From NCBI GenBank assembly GCA_964016875.1, contig OZ024718.1, positions 6,701,001-6,765,000 of the forward strand: a stretch of DNA of 64,000 nt. The letters run 5' to 3'. The notes under the pieces were generated by a model, which saw only the letters and a program-made list of their open reading frames with translations, ran no database searches and was not told the origin of the DNA. Source of the stretch: Fallopia convolvulus (lineage: Eukaryota > Streptophyta > Magnoliopsida > Caryophyllales > Polygonaceae). The position numbers and the translations under genes are program-made. Shown piece by piece: positions 43,582-52,935 of the stretch. Position 1 is the first letter of the stretch. Each line of letters begins with the position of its first letter.

Positions 43582-46200
43582 CTAGTTGTACCCTGAGTAT
43601 GCGTCGAGGAAGCTTAGAACCTCATGACCCGCTGTTGAATCAACGAGCTCATCCATCGAGGGTAGGGGGTAGCTGTCCTTGGGACACGCCTTGTTGAGGT
43701 CCATGAAATCTACGCACATTCGCCACTTGCCGCTGGCCTTTTTGACCAACACGACGTTGGACAACCACCTCGGATACTGGACCTCACAGATGAACTCCGC
43801 GGCTAGCAACTTCGCCACTTCGTCGTTAGCGGCGTTTGCCCTTTCTTCATTCATTTTCCTTCGTCGCTGCAGCACAGGGCGAGTGGCGGTATCGACGTTT
43901 AGGGAGTGCTGGGCCAGTGTCCGAGGAACACCTCGGAGGTCCTTTGCGGTCCAGGTGAACACGTCGCGGGACCCAGCGAGTAAGGCTTCTAGGGACGTTG
44001 CAGCTGTCCCGATGAGAAATTCTCCGAGGTAGACTTTATCGGAATTGCTCTCAAAGGGGGTTATCACCCTTCTCTCTGCCTCGGGGGTGGGGATTGTGAA
44101 GTCCCGGACTTCGAGGTCAGCCTTGCCGGAGGACTCCACCATGAACACTGGGCTTCTTTGTTTTGCCGAGGTCGCATAACAGACGCGACCTTCTTCCTGG
44201 TTGCCCTTTACCTCGTCGATACTGTCGTCGATGGGGAACTTCATTTTGAGGTGGTAAATGGAAACCACCGCCTGGAACTTCATTAAGGAGACCCTCCCGA
44301 TGATTGCGTTGTAGGCTGAGGGTAGGTGTACCACCGTGAATTCCACCATCTCGGTTCTTGTAGTGGAGTCGGTATCGAGCATCATCCAAAGGTCTATCAG
44401 ACCGGCGACGTCGACCTCGTTTCCCGAGAAAGAGGTGAGTTTCCCAGCGTAGGGCTTCAGGGACGTTGTAGAAATGCCTAATTGCTCGAAGGCACCAAAG
44501 TACATGATGTCCACGGAGGAGCCCGTGTCCACCAGCACTCGCTTTACCATCTTCGAGCACAGTTGAGCATGCACTACAAGGGGGTCGGAGTGCGGCATGT
44601 GAAGTCCCTCGGCGTCCTTGGAGGTGAAAGCCAAACTTGCATGGGACCGCGAGGTCTGTGCCACGTTGTATACCGAGGGCTCGTGGTGGCGTGCCCTCGC
44701 GTATCCCTTTCTTTCTGCCTGGCTCGAACCCGCCAGCGACGGCCCATCCGAGATGGTATGGATGTACCCGTCGGGTGTCGCGGTCTGCCCGAGGCGCACT
44801 TGCCCTGCGGGTGTGTGTTGTTCAACGTTGTTGGCTCGAGGTTGGACCGGGCCTTGCCGTGTGGTGTTGGCTCCCGACGCGGGGTTGGCACGCCCCCGTT
44901 CATTTAAGTTGTATGCGGGGCCGCCCTTGCCCTTGTAACCTCGCAGCTTCCCGCCAAAGCAGCTCCAACCCCCACCGCCACTTCCGCGGTTGTTATAGCG
45001 GTTGTTGCTTCTGTTGTCGTCGTTGTTGTTGTTGTTTTTGTAGTTGTTGTTGCCTTTGTAATCGGCGCGCCGGTCATGGGCCTGCGTCATGTACGCGTCC
45101 CTTGCGGTCGACACGGTCACCTTTGCCTTTCCCTTAGTCTCGGTTATGATTTCTCTGTCGGTTCTCGATCTCGAGCTCTGGTTGGCGGCATCCTCGGCGT
45201 AAACCTGGGTCGTGATCCGGGCGCACAGGACATCGTACATCGTCGGGTTTTTAAGAAAAATAAAATTCTTAAAAGTTCCCCCACATAGGTTGCCCATGAG
45301 GATATCTCGTACCGACGCCTCGTCAATGTGGGCGATCTCCGCGACTGCGGTGGTGAACCTTGTGAAGAAGGTGCCCAGCGTCTCGTTCTCCCCTTGTTCA
45401 ATACCGCGGAGATCCCGCATGTTCTTCTTGCGCTTCCTCGAGCCGTTAAAGTGTGTGATAAAGGACTCGCACAGTTGGGAGAACGAGGTCACCGACTTTG
45501 TCTTGATGCTGATGAACCAAGTCATTGCTGCCTTGTCCAACGTGGTCGGGAAGATACGGCAGAAAATGGCGTCATTATAGGAATTGACGTTCATCTGGAC
45601 GGCGTAGTGTTTTACGTGGTCCTCGGGGTCGGTTGTGCCGTTATAGAGACTCATTTGTGGCCAATGGAAACCTTTGGGCATAGGTGCCTCTTGGATCTCG
45701 GTCACAAAGGGGTTATGATACCCGATATCGGCGGGTTGGCGGCGTGATTTTGATTTTACCAAGGGGTGCGCCGCACTCCCCGCTGTTTCGGACAACTCCG
45801 CATCTCGCATCCTCGAACGACACGAACGAGATCGCGAGATCTGCACTGGGTCCTAGGGAGGTCTCTCCGTTGTTGAGCCATTGGTCGACGTTCCCTCCCC
45901 CGGCGCGTGCCCGGGAACGTACGCGGGTACGTATTCGGAGTGAGGTTGTCCTTGAGCAGGCATGGGGATGTATGGAGGGGCGTGACCTGGCTGGTACTGT
46001 CCGTAACCCGGGTAGGGGTACGGAATTGGGGATGCGCTACCCTGTTCGTACCCTTGGAATGGGTAGGGGTTTTGCGGAGCGTTGTACGTCCACCCCGGAG
46101 GAACCACGAAAGGGCATCCCGATGGTCCCGCGGTCATCCACTGCGGGGTCTCGGGCATGTTGTCAGGATGTTGGGGAAAGAAGTTGTTTGGGCAAGCCAT
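43582..46200 (-). pseudogene. Tat-2 gag, protease and RT N-terminus
   Basis: ATG at 46200 (MACPNNFFPQHPDNMPETPQ). A Pro/Tyr/Gly-rich leader is cut by one stop at 45853-45855, then one open frame of 754 codons follows: gag core (MPKGFHWPQMSLYNGTTDPE, MTWFISIKTKSVTSFSQL), Asn-rich tract, Gly-rich WSCFGGKLRGYKGKGG, protease VLVDTGSSVDIMYFGAF and RT start LVKKASGKWRMCVDF. It ends at FLDAYSGYN followed by a stop (43582-43584) where Tat-1 has Gln, so a single C-to-T change explains it. Gag and pol share a frame, so no frameshift is used between them. Confidence 0.92.
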
Positions 46201-46258
46201 TGCGAGAGGTTCAAACGCCAAGGTTTGCACTAATCGGGAGACTACTTAGGATGAAGAG

Positions 46259-46277
46259 GTTCCCACAAACGGCGCCA
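46259..46277 (-). other. Tat-2 primer-binding site (tRNA-Asp type)
   Basis: Minus strand reads tggcgccgtttgtgggaac. The first ten bases match the complement of the plant tRNA-Asp 3' end. One base separates it from the LTR. Confidence 0.8.
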
Positions 46278-46278
46278 G

Positions 46279-47064
46279 TGATGAAACCCGAAATAACGAC
46301 TCGCTAGAAGACAAGGAACGAGATTATTATATTCGAAAGTGCAAACACTTACTTCTTTATTTATGATTTTCTTTACAACGAGGTTACAAGCCAACGAGGC
46401 TAACGAGCAATTGAGACTTACACCCTAGACCTCCTACGAGTCTTCGAGATATCGGCCTAACAATGTTCAAGATCTCCTATCTGCTAAACGATTCCACCAC
46501 CTAAGTGTTGCGTGATTGATCTCGAGACGAGATGGACTTGAGAGCGTGGCGTAGAGAGCCTTGTGAGATTGTGTAGCGAGGTATTTGATGTGAACGAGGT
46601 TTCTGTGTGACTTGAAGTCTTTTTGTGGACTTCACTTGTCCATAGCGAGGTCTTTTGATGATATTTCTACCACGTCGATCTTCAACAAGCAAGATAGTTC
46701 TTGAGTTCAAGATGTTTTTGGACCCCTTCTTCTTACGAGGTTCTTCTCTATTTATAGAGGATTGGGGAGTCGCGTTTTGGCAAAGGTCCGATATGGGACA
46801 CCCGAGATTGGGGACTTCTGATTGGTCCAAAGGTGAGGCAGCTGGTGATTGGCTTGGGGAAGCGGCATCAATGAGTGGTCCGTGTGGGCGGGTGTCAGTA
46901 GAGTCGGTTACGAGGTCTAGGCCTCATTCCGAGGTTTCGGGGAACCTTGCGGGGGTAGGAACTTTGTTTAAATAAATGAGGGATACTGGTGTGGGACCCA
47001 GAATCATCCGTTTGTTATCTGTACACCGGGCCCACTTCTTACTTTACTATTTTGGGCATCATCA
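46279..47064 (-). repeat. Tat-2 right LTR (5' LTR in element orientation)
   Basis: 786 bp, followed by TSD ctgac (47065-47069). TATA box on the minus strand at 46749-46756; transcription would run leftwards through the Tat-2 gag-pol and then into Tat-1's antisense gene region. Confidence 0.93.
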
Positions 47065-47069
47065 CTGAC

Positions 47070-48127
47070 AAGATAGGACGGCGGGGGAGAATTTGAAGCG
47101 CCAAAAAGAGGAGAGAGAAAGAAGAATGGAAGCCAACGATGGAAGCCCAAACGTCTCGTCAGTCGGGCATCATGATGTTTGGGTTTCCAAGGATTTCAAA
47201 TTTCAAAACAACAAAGGGGGGCGTAGAATCATAACCGCTGATAGGCAGACGGAGTGTTCGAGGGCGTGGCGGTCACCACCCTCACCCCGCCGTTTCGCCG
47301 CCATGGTATTGGCGCAAGCCGCCAAAGACAACCATCGCCCATTAGGGCACGAAACCAAGAAAGAGAAAATGCAAAGAAAAGATGGCAAGGGCCGCGCAGA
47401 AGCACACGCCGCCCTCACCATCACCGTTTCTTCGTCATGACGCCGGCGCGAAACACCAGGCGACACACCGTCACCCACCTGGAACAAGAAACGAAGAAAG
47501 GACAAAAAGAAGAAAATCAAAGGCGTCGTGCGGATGCAAGCGCCGCTCTCACCCCCGCTATTTCGCCAATGTGACACCGGCACAAAACGCCAGGGAGCAT
47601 CCATCTCCCGTTGAGAATAGAAGGCGGCGAGAGAAAGGCGAAGAACATCGAAAAAGCGAGAGGGGGAGTCGAGCACTTACTTGCTTAGAGTTGGTGTGAA
47701 AAAGGCAGTGGCGCTCTTGGAAAAGTCGGAAGGTAGTCGGAAGGTCGTCGGAAACCATCTGGAAACCGCTCACCAAAAACTGTAAAGACATGGAAGAGAG
47801 AGAGGGAAAGTGACCGGAGGAAGAAGATGAGAGTGAGGCGTGCGAAAGACACCTCTTTACAAAGAACAGGCTTTGACCTCTCCATTCTCCCGAAAGGCTT
47901 ATTGGGCCTATCCTACCTGGGTGACCCATTAAGCAAAAAACAGGGAGCGGGCCCAGGAAGCATCACCCGTACAAGCAAGAGAAAAGCCTAAGTATTGGGC
48001 CTCGCAACCTCTAAAATCTAGCACCTCGCAATATGTCCACTCAACCTCCGAAAAACCTCACACCTTGCAATCCTAAGGAGCTTATGACCTGCGGTCCTCG
48101 GGACGAGGTCCCCAGGCCATGGGGTTG
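47070..48127 (+). other. Remainder of the Tat-1 3' region
   Basis: Non-coding sequence between the Tat-2 insertion and the Tat-1 3' LTR, the inverted counterpart of 35565-36610. No credible gene. Short frames (for example 47093-47440) are shadows of purine-rich sequence. Confidence 0.65.
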
Positions 48128-48933
48128 TGATGATGTCCAAAATGGTAAAATAGGAAGTGGGCCCGGGATGCAAAGAATAAACAAACCTGACGGGACTCCC
48201 AAAGTGGAATCTGGGGCCCACAACCGTACCCGTCATTTTATTTAAACAAAATTCCTATCTCCGCGAGGTCTTCCAAAACCTCGAAGTGAGGTTTAAACCT
48301 CGTCGCCGACTCTACTGACACACTCGCCCACCCGGACCACTCAGCTGGCGCCGCTTCCCCAACCAATCATCGGCTGCCTCACCTCCGGACCAATCAGAAG
48401 TCCTGATCTCGGGCGTCCCACATCGGACAATGATCAAAACTCGACTCCCCAATTCTCTATAAAGAGAGGAGAACCTCGTAGGTAGAGGGGGTCGAAAAAC
48501 ATCTTGAACTCAAGAACTATGGTGCTCGTTGAAGATCGACGTGATTGAAACATCGTCAAAAGACCTCGCTATAGACAAGTGAAGTCCACAAAAAGACTTC
48601 AAGTCACACAGAGCTCCCGCTCACATCAAAGACCTCGCTACACAATCTCGCAAGCCATCTTCACCACACTCTTAGCTCAGCCTCGCACCAAAATCAATCA
48701 AGCGACATCTAGGTGGTAGAATTGCATAGCAATTAGGAGATCTCGAACATTGTTAGATCGGAATCTCGAATACTCGTAGGAGGTCTAGGGTGTAAGTCTC
48801 GTTTGTTTGTAAGCCTCGTTGGCTTGTAACCTCGTTGTAAAGAAGTAATAAATAAAGAGCAAGTGTTTGCACAATCGAATAAAATAATCTCGTTTCTTGT
48901 CATTTAGCGAACGGTTTATTTCGGGTTTCATCA
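48128..48933 (+). repeat. Tat-1 3' LTR
   Basis: 806 bp, followed by TSD ggagt (48934-48938). About 95% identical by eye to 24326-25130. Confidence 0.93.
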
Positions 48934-48938
48934 GGAGT

Positions 48939-49000
48939 GTGTGTTTCTTTGGAAAATGCAAGAGGTCATAGGTTCGAGTCCCACCTCTCGCATTTTTATT
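48939..49000 (+). other. Right half of the split tRNA-like target (B box)
   Basis: ggttcgagtcc at 48971-48981 fits the Pol III B box, flanked by gcaagaggt and acctctcgc, which pair at 8 of 9 positions. Without Tat-1 and one TSD copy, the A box (24305-24315) and B box lie 42 bases apart, a normal Pol III spacing. Confidence 0.5.
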
Positions 49001-49232
49001 TTTGGCCCACTCTCCTCATTTTTATTTAGGATTTAATTTAATTGTGAAATTAAATCAAAATATTTTTTATCCTTAATTATTTAAATTTTTATTTGACATT
49101 ATGCTATGATTTTACAAATTTTTAATATTATATTATGAAAAATATCATAATAATAAATAAACTCTCTATTTTAGAGAAATAATTAAATTAATAAAATAAT
49201 CGTTTTTTTATATAGAAACAGTGACTATTACA
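49001..49232. other. Right end of the 9388 insertion
   Basis: Very AT-rich, no ORF. It ends cagtgactattaca directly before TSD tttgg (49233-49237). Confidence 0.55.
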
Positions 49233-49518
49233 TTTGGGCTGTGTAATGCTCTAGTCACTTTTCAAAGATACATTATGGCCATTTTCTCTAAATTTATTGA
49301 AAATATCATGGAAATGTTTACGGATGATGTTTTAGTATATGGTAGTATGGTACTTCTTTCGATGCATGTCTAGCCAACTTATCCAGACTTTGTGAGGAAA
49401 TTATTCGTGGAATTGAAATTGACAAGGCTAAGGTAGAAGTCATAGAGGGCCACCAACTTCAATAAAAGAGGCCGGTAAGGAGTTTCTTGGGTCATGCAGG
49501 TTTTTATAGGTGCTTCAT
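49233..49518 (+). pseudogene. Athila RT, palm region after the 9388 insertion
   Basis: Resumes the Athila RT: FGLCNALVTFQRYIMAIFSK, then MFTDDVLVYGS, where the YMDD/FMDD box reads FTDD. A frameshift lies near 49347. It ends in FIKDF at the 9-bp TSD of the Pack-MULE. Confidence 0.82.
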
Positions 49519-49527
49519 TAAAGATTT

Positions 49528-50823
49528 GGGATTTTCCTTTTGGTACCCCTGAGCTTTTGACTTTTCCTTTTGGTACCCAAGAAAAAAAAATTATTCCTTT
49601 TGGTACCCTTATACTTTTACAAAAATTCTCTCCGTAGCCTTAATTAAATTAAAGTCAAATTTCATCCCCTTTATTAACTTTTCCATTAACTTTTTCGTCA
49701 AATTTCTCTGGGATTTCATACCCTTCCCTTTTTCTTTTTCTTTTTCTTTTTCTTTTTCTTTTTCTTTTTTTGTCCTCCTTTTCTTTACGCTGCCTTCCGA
49801 TCATTGCAGAGGTCGGGCTTTGACCCTCTGCTCTCCGACAACGACGACTGACGATCCATTGTAGCCTCTTCTGCAATCTCGCCGCAAGACCCATCCTTGT
49901 TGCTCCCTTTTGACCGTCGCACTTTACGCTACTATTTTCATGTCCACCCACTTACCTTCACCGCCGGTTAGCCCACTTATTTCTTTTTATTTCAATCGTG
50001 CGGAGATCGAGATCGAGTGCTCTGGAGGGACGATGCGGGTGAAGATCGACGGGAAGATGGGGCTGGTGGTGAAGAGATTGGGGTGGAAATTCTGAGCGAA
50101 TGAGCGGATTCTGGTCGGTGAATTGGAGATGAATTTCTTCTGGGACGTGTTCAATTGGGTGAACGGAAAAGGAATCGGCGGCGGGCATGGGGTATTCGTG
50201 TTTCAGGTGGGGGAGGGGGTAGGGGTATGGTCGGAGATGGTGGGGCTGGAGAAGAAGCTGATGAGGAAGAGCTTGTCGGCGACGACGTCGCCGGTGGTGG
50301 GAGCGGCAAGGGTGGTGGTATCACCGGCGCCATCGTGGTCGTCTAGCGTGTGGCAGTGGGCGGAGGAGAGCATTGATTGTGGGAGGAGCTCGTGCTCGAA
50401 CTCGTCGACGGGGTCTTCTTATGGTGGCGGCAGCGGCGGTGTGGTGAATTTTCTCTGGTTTTGTATGCTTGGAGAGTTGGAGGAGAGATAATTAGCAATT
50501 TTTACTACGGGAATTGACCCATTTTTGTACATGTTCATTATTTTTCAATGGTTTTGTTTTATTATAATAATAATGTAATGGATAAAAGTGTTGGGCACCA
50601 AAAGTCTCACATATAAAAGTTAAGAAATATGTGGATGTAGCTTCTTTTTTTTTATTTTTAATTGTTAACGGAAAGTTAACTAAGTGGATGATAATTTTGA
50701 TTTTAGTATAATTTAGGTTACTGATAGAACTTTTTTAAAAGTACAAGGGTACCAAAAAGAATAATTTTTTTTTGGTACCAAAAGAAAATGTCAAAAACTC
50801 AAGGGTACCAAAAGGAAAATCCC
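49528..50823 (+). mobile_element. Pack-MULE (mutator-like element) with captured DUF868 fragment
   Basis: 1296-bp insertion in the Athila RT, with a perfect 9-bp TSD taaagattt (49519-49527, 50824-50832) and long terminal inverted repeats of about 105 bp starting gggattttccttttggtacc. The inverted repeats are about 85% identical and each contains three ttttggtac words. A 9-bp TSD with long TIRs is the signature of Mutator-like elements. There is no transposase; instead the interior holds a C/T hexamer run (49726-49770) and a host-gene-like segment on the plus strand. Removal restores the Athila frame (FIKDF, then SKISKPL). Confidence 0.88.
49990..50491 (+). pseudogene. Captured DUF868-like gene fragment
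   Basis: Within the Pack-MULE. The translation shows EIEIECSGGTMRVKIDGK, VVKRLGWKF, then a stop (tga at 50093-50095) where the family usually has Arg, then NFFWDVFNWVNGKGIGGGHG, a Ser/Cys-rich tail (CGRSSCSNSSTGSSYGG), and at the end a one-base frame change after which FSLVLYAWRVGGE is readable. The order IECSG, VDGK, WKFRGNE, FFWDVxxW, then SLVxYAW is the pattern of the plant DUF868 family (function unknown). Only the C-terminal half was captured and it is broken. Confidence 0.75.
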
Positions 50824-51486
50824 TAAAGATTTTTCTAAGATTTCCAAACCGCTTACTAACCTGCTCTTGAAGGATGTTGAGTTCAATTTTTCCCAAGAAT
50901 GTCTTGAGTCTTTTAACAGGTTGAAATAGGCATTCATTTTAGGTCCTATCATGCAAGCCCTAGATTGGAGTCTCCCATTTGAAGTAATGTGTGATGCAAG
51001 TGAATATGTTGTGGGAGTTGTGCTGGGGCAAAGGAAGTATAAGAAATTACATGTTGTCTACTATTCTAGTAGAACCTTGGATGAAGCACAGTTGAACTAT
51101 TCCACAACAGAAAAGGAGTTGCTAGCTGTAGTATTTGCTTTATAGAAATTCATATCCTACCTTGTTGGAACCAAAGTCTTTGTTAATCCCGATCATGCTC
51201 ATTTGAGATACCTATTGAGTAAGAAAGATGTTAAACCAAGGCTGATTAATTGGAATCTGTTTCTCTAGGAATTTGACTTGGAAATTAGAGACAATAAGGG
51301 AACAAAGAACATGGTGGTTAATCACCTATCTAGAATGACACAAGAGAAGATGGAATGCACAAGAGGTGACTTGACTATTGATGATTCGTTCACTGATGAT
51401 CACCTCTTCAAGATAACTGAGGAACTCCTACATCTCTCTTCATAAATAGTGTCATGGTATGCTGACTTTGTGAATTACCAAGTGTG
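50824..51486 (+). pseudogene. Athila RT end and RNase H
   Basis: After the Pack-MULE: SKISKPLTNLLLKD, a stop near 50927, then RNase H: WSLPFEVMCDASEYVVGVVL, LNYSTTEKELLAVVFAL, PDHAHLRYLLSKKD. The end of the domain (INWNLFL, EFDLEIRDNKG, VVNHLSRM) carries stops near 51145 and 51268. It then reads to WYADFVNYQVC and is lost at 51487. Confidence 0.85.
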
Positions 51487-52935
51487 CATGTGGTCTCCAT
51501 TTCATATGGTCGCTAATTAGCGAGCATTTGGTCACCATTTCAGATTTCGCGACCACGTGTTCGCTAATTCCAACATAAATCTTGTGTAAAAAGTTCCAAA
51601 TTTAAATTATGTTCCTGATTTATTTTAGCGTTTATCGACCAAGTGGTTGCGAAAGCTTAAAATAATTCTACATGTGGCTAATTGTTTTGCTGGAAGATTA
51701 TTGTTTAGGACTTCAGCGACCACTCGGACGCTAAATAGCTAGAGTCCACTTAGTTGCTATATAGAGTCCACTTAGTCACTAAATATCAAATTACAATTCT
51801 AAGAAAATTTTCAACTACACAAAAGTAATTAATCCAAAACATGTAGAACACAATTTTCCTATAATTATTTAAAATATAAGTATGATTACAACCATATTAC
51901 ATAATCAAATAACATTTTACTATATTAAACGAAAAAACTATAATTACATACCTATAAATCGTAAGGGGCAAAATTCGACGGAAGCCTTATTGATGCGACC
52001 TTGTTTGAAGGATGCGTCGGATCTTTGCTTGGAATGTGTAGTGGGTCTCAAACGAAGCATAGTGGAAGCCTTTGATGATGAGATATCCACGAGATGGATC
52101 CCTAGGGTTCGAACCCAACTTAGGATTGGCCCGAACAAGTAACCAAGAACGTGTGTTTGAGAGCTCTGAAGTGTAACCGAACAATGGGGTGACACAAGAC
52201 CAAATCTAAGGAGAGTCCGATCCCTCGACCTATGAATCTGATATATTAATTGCGTAAATAATAAATGAGCTCGAGAGCTCCTTATAAAGAGGAGGCTCTC
52301 GAAACCCTAACAAGCAACAAGGCTTAATGGACTAGGGTTTGCATGCAAGCAAGGCCCAACGTCCAAAAGCCCATAAAACATAAATAGTAATACTAAAAAT
52401 AGCAACAATTAAATTCAGAAAGACATAAATGAAAATATGCTAAAATAGGAAAATACATAAAATATGACTAAGTCCAATGCCAAGGGGGATCACCAAGGCC
52501 AAGGGAGTCTCGGGTTGGCTGGGATCGGGTCCGAGCCTAGGCAAGGTCGCATCACTTATCCTCCTATGAAATGCGGGCAAAATCGTATAGGGAAAAATCC
52601 GCAGAAATGAATATATCCCTTTAGATGTTATGTGGGTATTTTTATTTACAAATGAATGAGGATGTGCGGTCTATATATAGGAAATGTGTAACGACTATAT
52701 GGACACTAAATTTGCGGTTATTTTACCGCGAAGACGTGCTTAGCGAGCACGTGGTTGTCAAATGCGTGGTAGAACACACGCTAGTTTGGCACGTGAATTT
52801 GCGACCACGTGGTCGGTAAAGGTAGCCACTACATGGTTGCCAAAAACTGGCACCAGATTAGCGACCACATGGTCGTTAATTACACGCGCCAATTTTTTCT
52901 ATGAGTATTTAGCGACCACTTGGTCCCGAACTTTT
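51487..52935. mobile_element. CACTA-like non-autonomous segment with palindromic subterminal motifs
   Basis: Two clusters of a palindromic motif near gcgaccacgtggtcgctaa flank a central region: about 51505-51780 (at least five variants) and 52735-52930 (at least six variants). Dense copies of a short palindrome near both ends are typical of CACTA elements. The exact ends (cacta) and a 3-bp TSD could not be identified, so the class is provisional. A solo LTR sits inside. No transposase seen. Confidence 0.5.
51991..52554 (+). mobile_element. Solo LTR, 564 bp
   Basis: Starts tgatgcgaccttg and ends caaggtcgcatca (TG...CA with a 13-bp terminal inverted repeat). Flanked by 5-bp TSD cttat at 51986-51990 and 52555-52559. 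No internal element sequence: a solo LTR left by LTR-LTR recombination. A tataaa at 52283-52288 suggests the plus orientation. The small ORFs in it are not real. Confidence 0.82.

Larger units (their letters stand above)
34779..47064 (-). mobile_element. Tat-2: second Tat-lineage element, inserted in Tat-1 in reverse
   Basis: 12,286 bp, LTRs of 786 bp at both ends (tgatgaaaccc...catcatca as read on plus), TSD ctgac at 34774-34778 and 47065-47069, tRNA-Asp-type primer site at 46259-46277. Gene order mirrors Tat-1. LTRs are about 96% identical by eye. Pol has six in-frame stops and one frameshift, fewer than Tat-1, consistent with its later arrival. The LTR U3 part differs from Tat-1, while the R/U5 region is closely similar. 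Confidence 0.93.
24326..48933 (+). mobile_element. Tat-1: Tat-lineage Ty3/gypsy element with antisense gene, host of Tat-2
   Basis: LTRs of 805/806 bp (tgatgatgtcc...gggtttcatca), TSD ggagt at 24321-24325 and 48934-48938. Own length without Tat-2 is about 12.3 kb. Order: LTR, primer site, gag, protease, RT, RNase H, second (archaeal-type) RNase H, integrase, tandem array, antisense three-exon gene, non-coding 3' region, LTR. The dual RNase H, the array between pol and 3' LTR and the antisense ORF are hallmarks of the plant Tat group (Retand/Grande-like). LTRs differ at about 40 positions (about 95% identical), and pol carries seven in-frame stops and two frameshifts, so it is dead. Confidence 0.92.
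9388..49232. mobile_element. Unclassified LTR-type insertion hosting the inner nest
   Basis: The Athila RT is split exactly at CCC TTT GG|G CTG with a 5-bp TSD tttgg (9383-9387, 49233-49237). The inserted DNA starts tgtagcaccc and ends tattaca (TG...CA ends), as expected of an LTR element. Its first 85-90 bases match, at roughly 80%, the LTR start of the Tekay-like element at 56833. No coding region was found in its own sequence (9388-14232, 19911-24325, 48939-49232), and no internal LTR boundary or primer site could be fixed, so it may be a large non-autonomous derivative or an eroded Tekay-like element. The direction is not certain. Confidence 0.6.
1..51486 (+). mobile_element. Athila-type Ty3/gypsy retrotransposon, degenerate and split by nested insertions
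   Basis: The oldest layer of the nest. Its pieces lie at 1-1715, 6957-9387, 49233-49518 and 50833-51486, and they read through as one gag-protease-RT-RNase H order once the insertions are skipped. Each insertion junction restores the Athila codon frame after removing one TSD copy: gagag at 1711-1715/6952-6956, tttgg at 9383-9387/49233-49237, taaagattt at 49519-49527/50824-50832. Lineage call rests on the gag (PFENPHQHLNTFLDL, WFKTLP), the protease linker (VLDMQTEFSIPII), the RT entry (CMHRILLE, RRLNPNMK) and a tRNA-Asp-like primer site. Integrase, 3' UTR and 3' LTR are missing: the homology stops near 51486 at WYADFVNYQVC, where a CACTA-like segment begins. The coding parts contain many stops and frameshifts, plus an RT deletion near 9300. 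Confidence 0.85.

Noticed and set aside
49655..49951. Minus-strand ORF with a Lys/Arg repeat tract
   Set aside because: It is the translation of a ctttttc hexamer run in the Pack-MULE; not a gene.
50155..50346. Small plus- and minus-strand ORFs inside the Pack-MULE
   Set aside because: Out-of-frame readings of the DUF868-like segment; only the frame of 49990-50491 matches a family.
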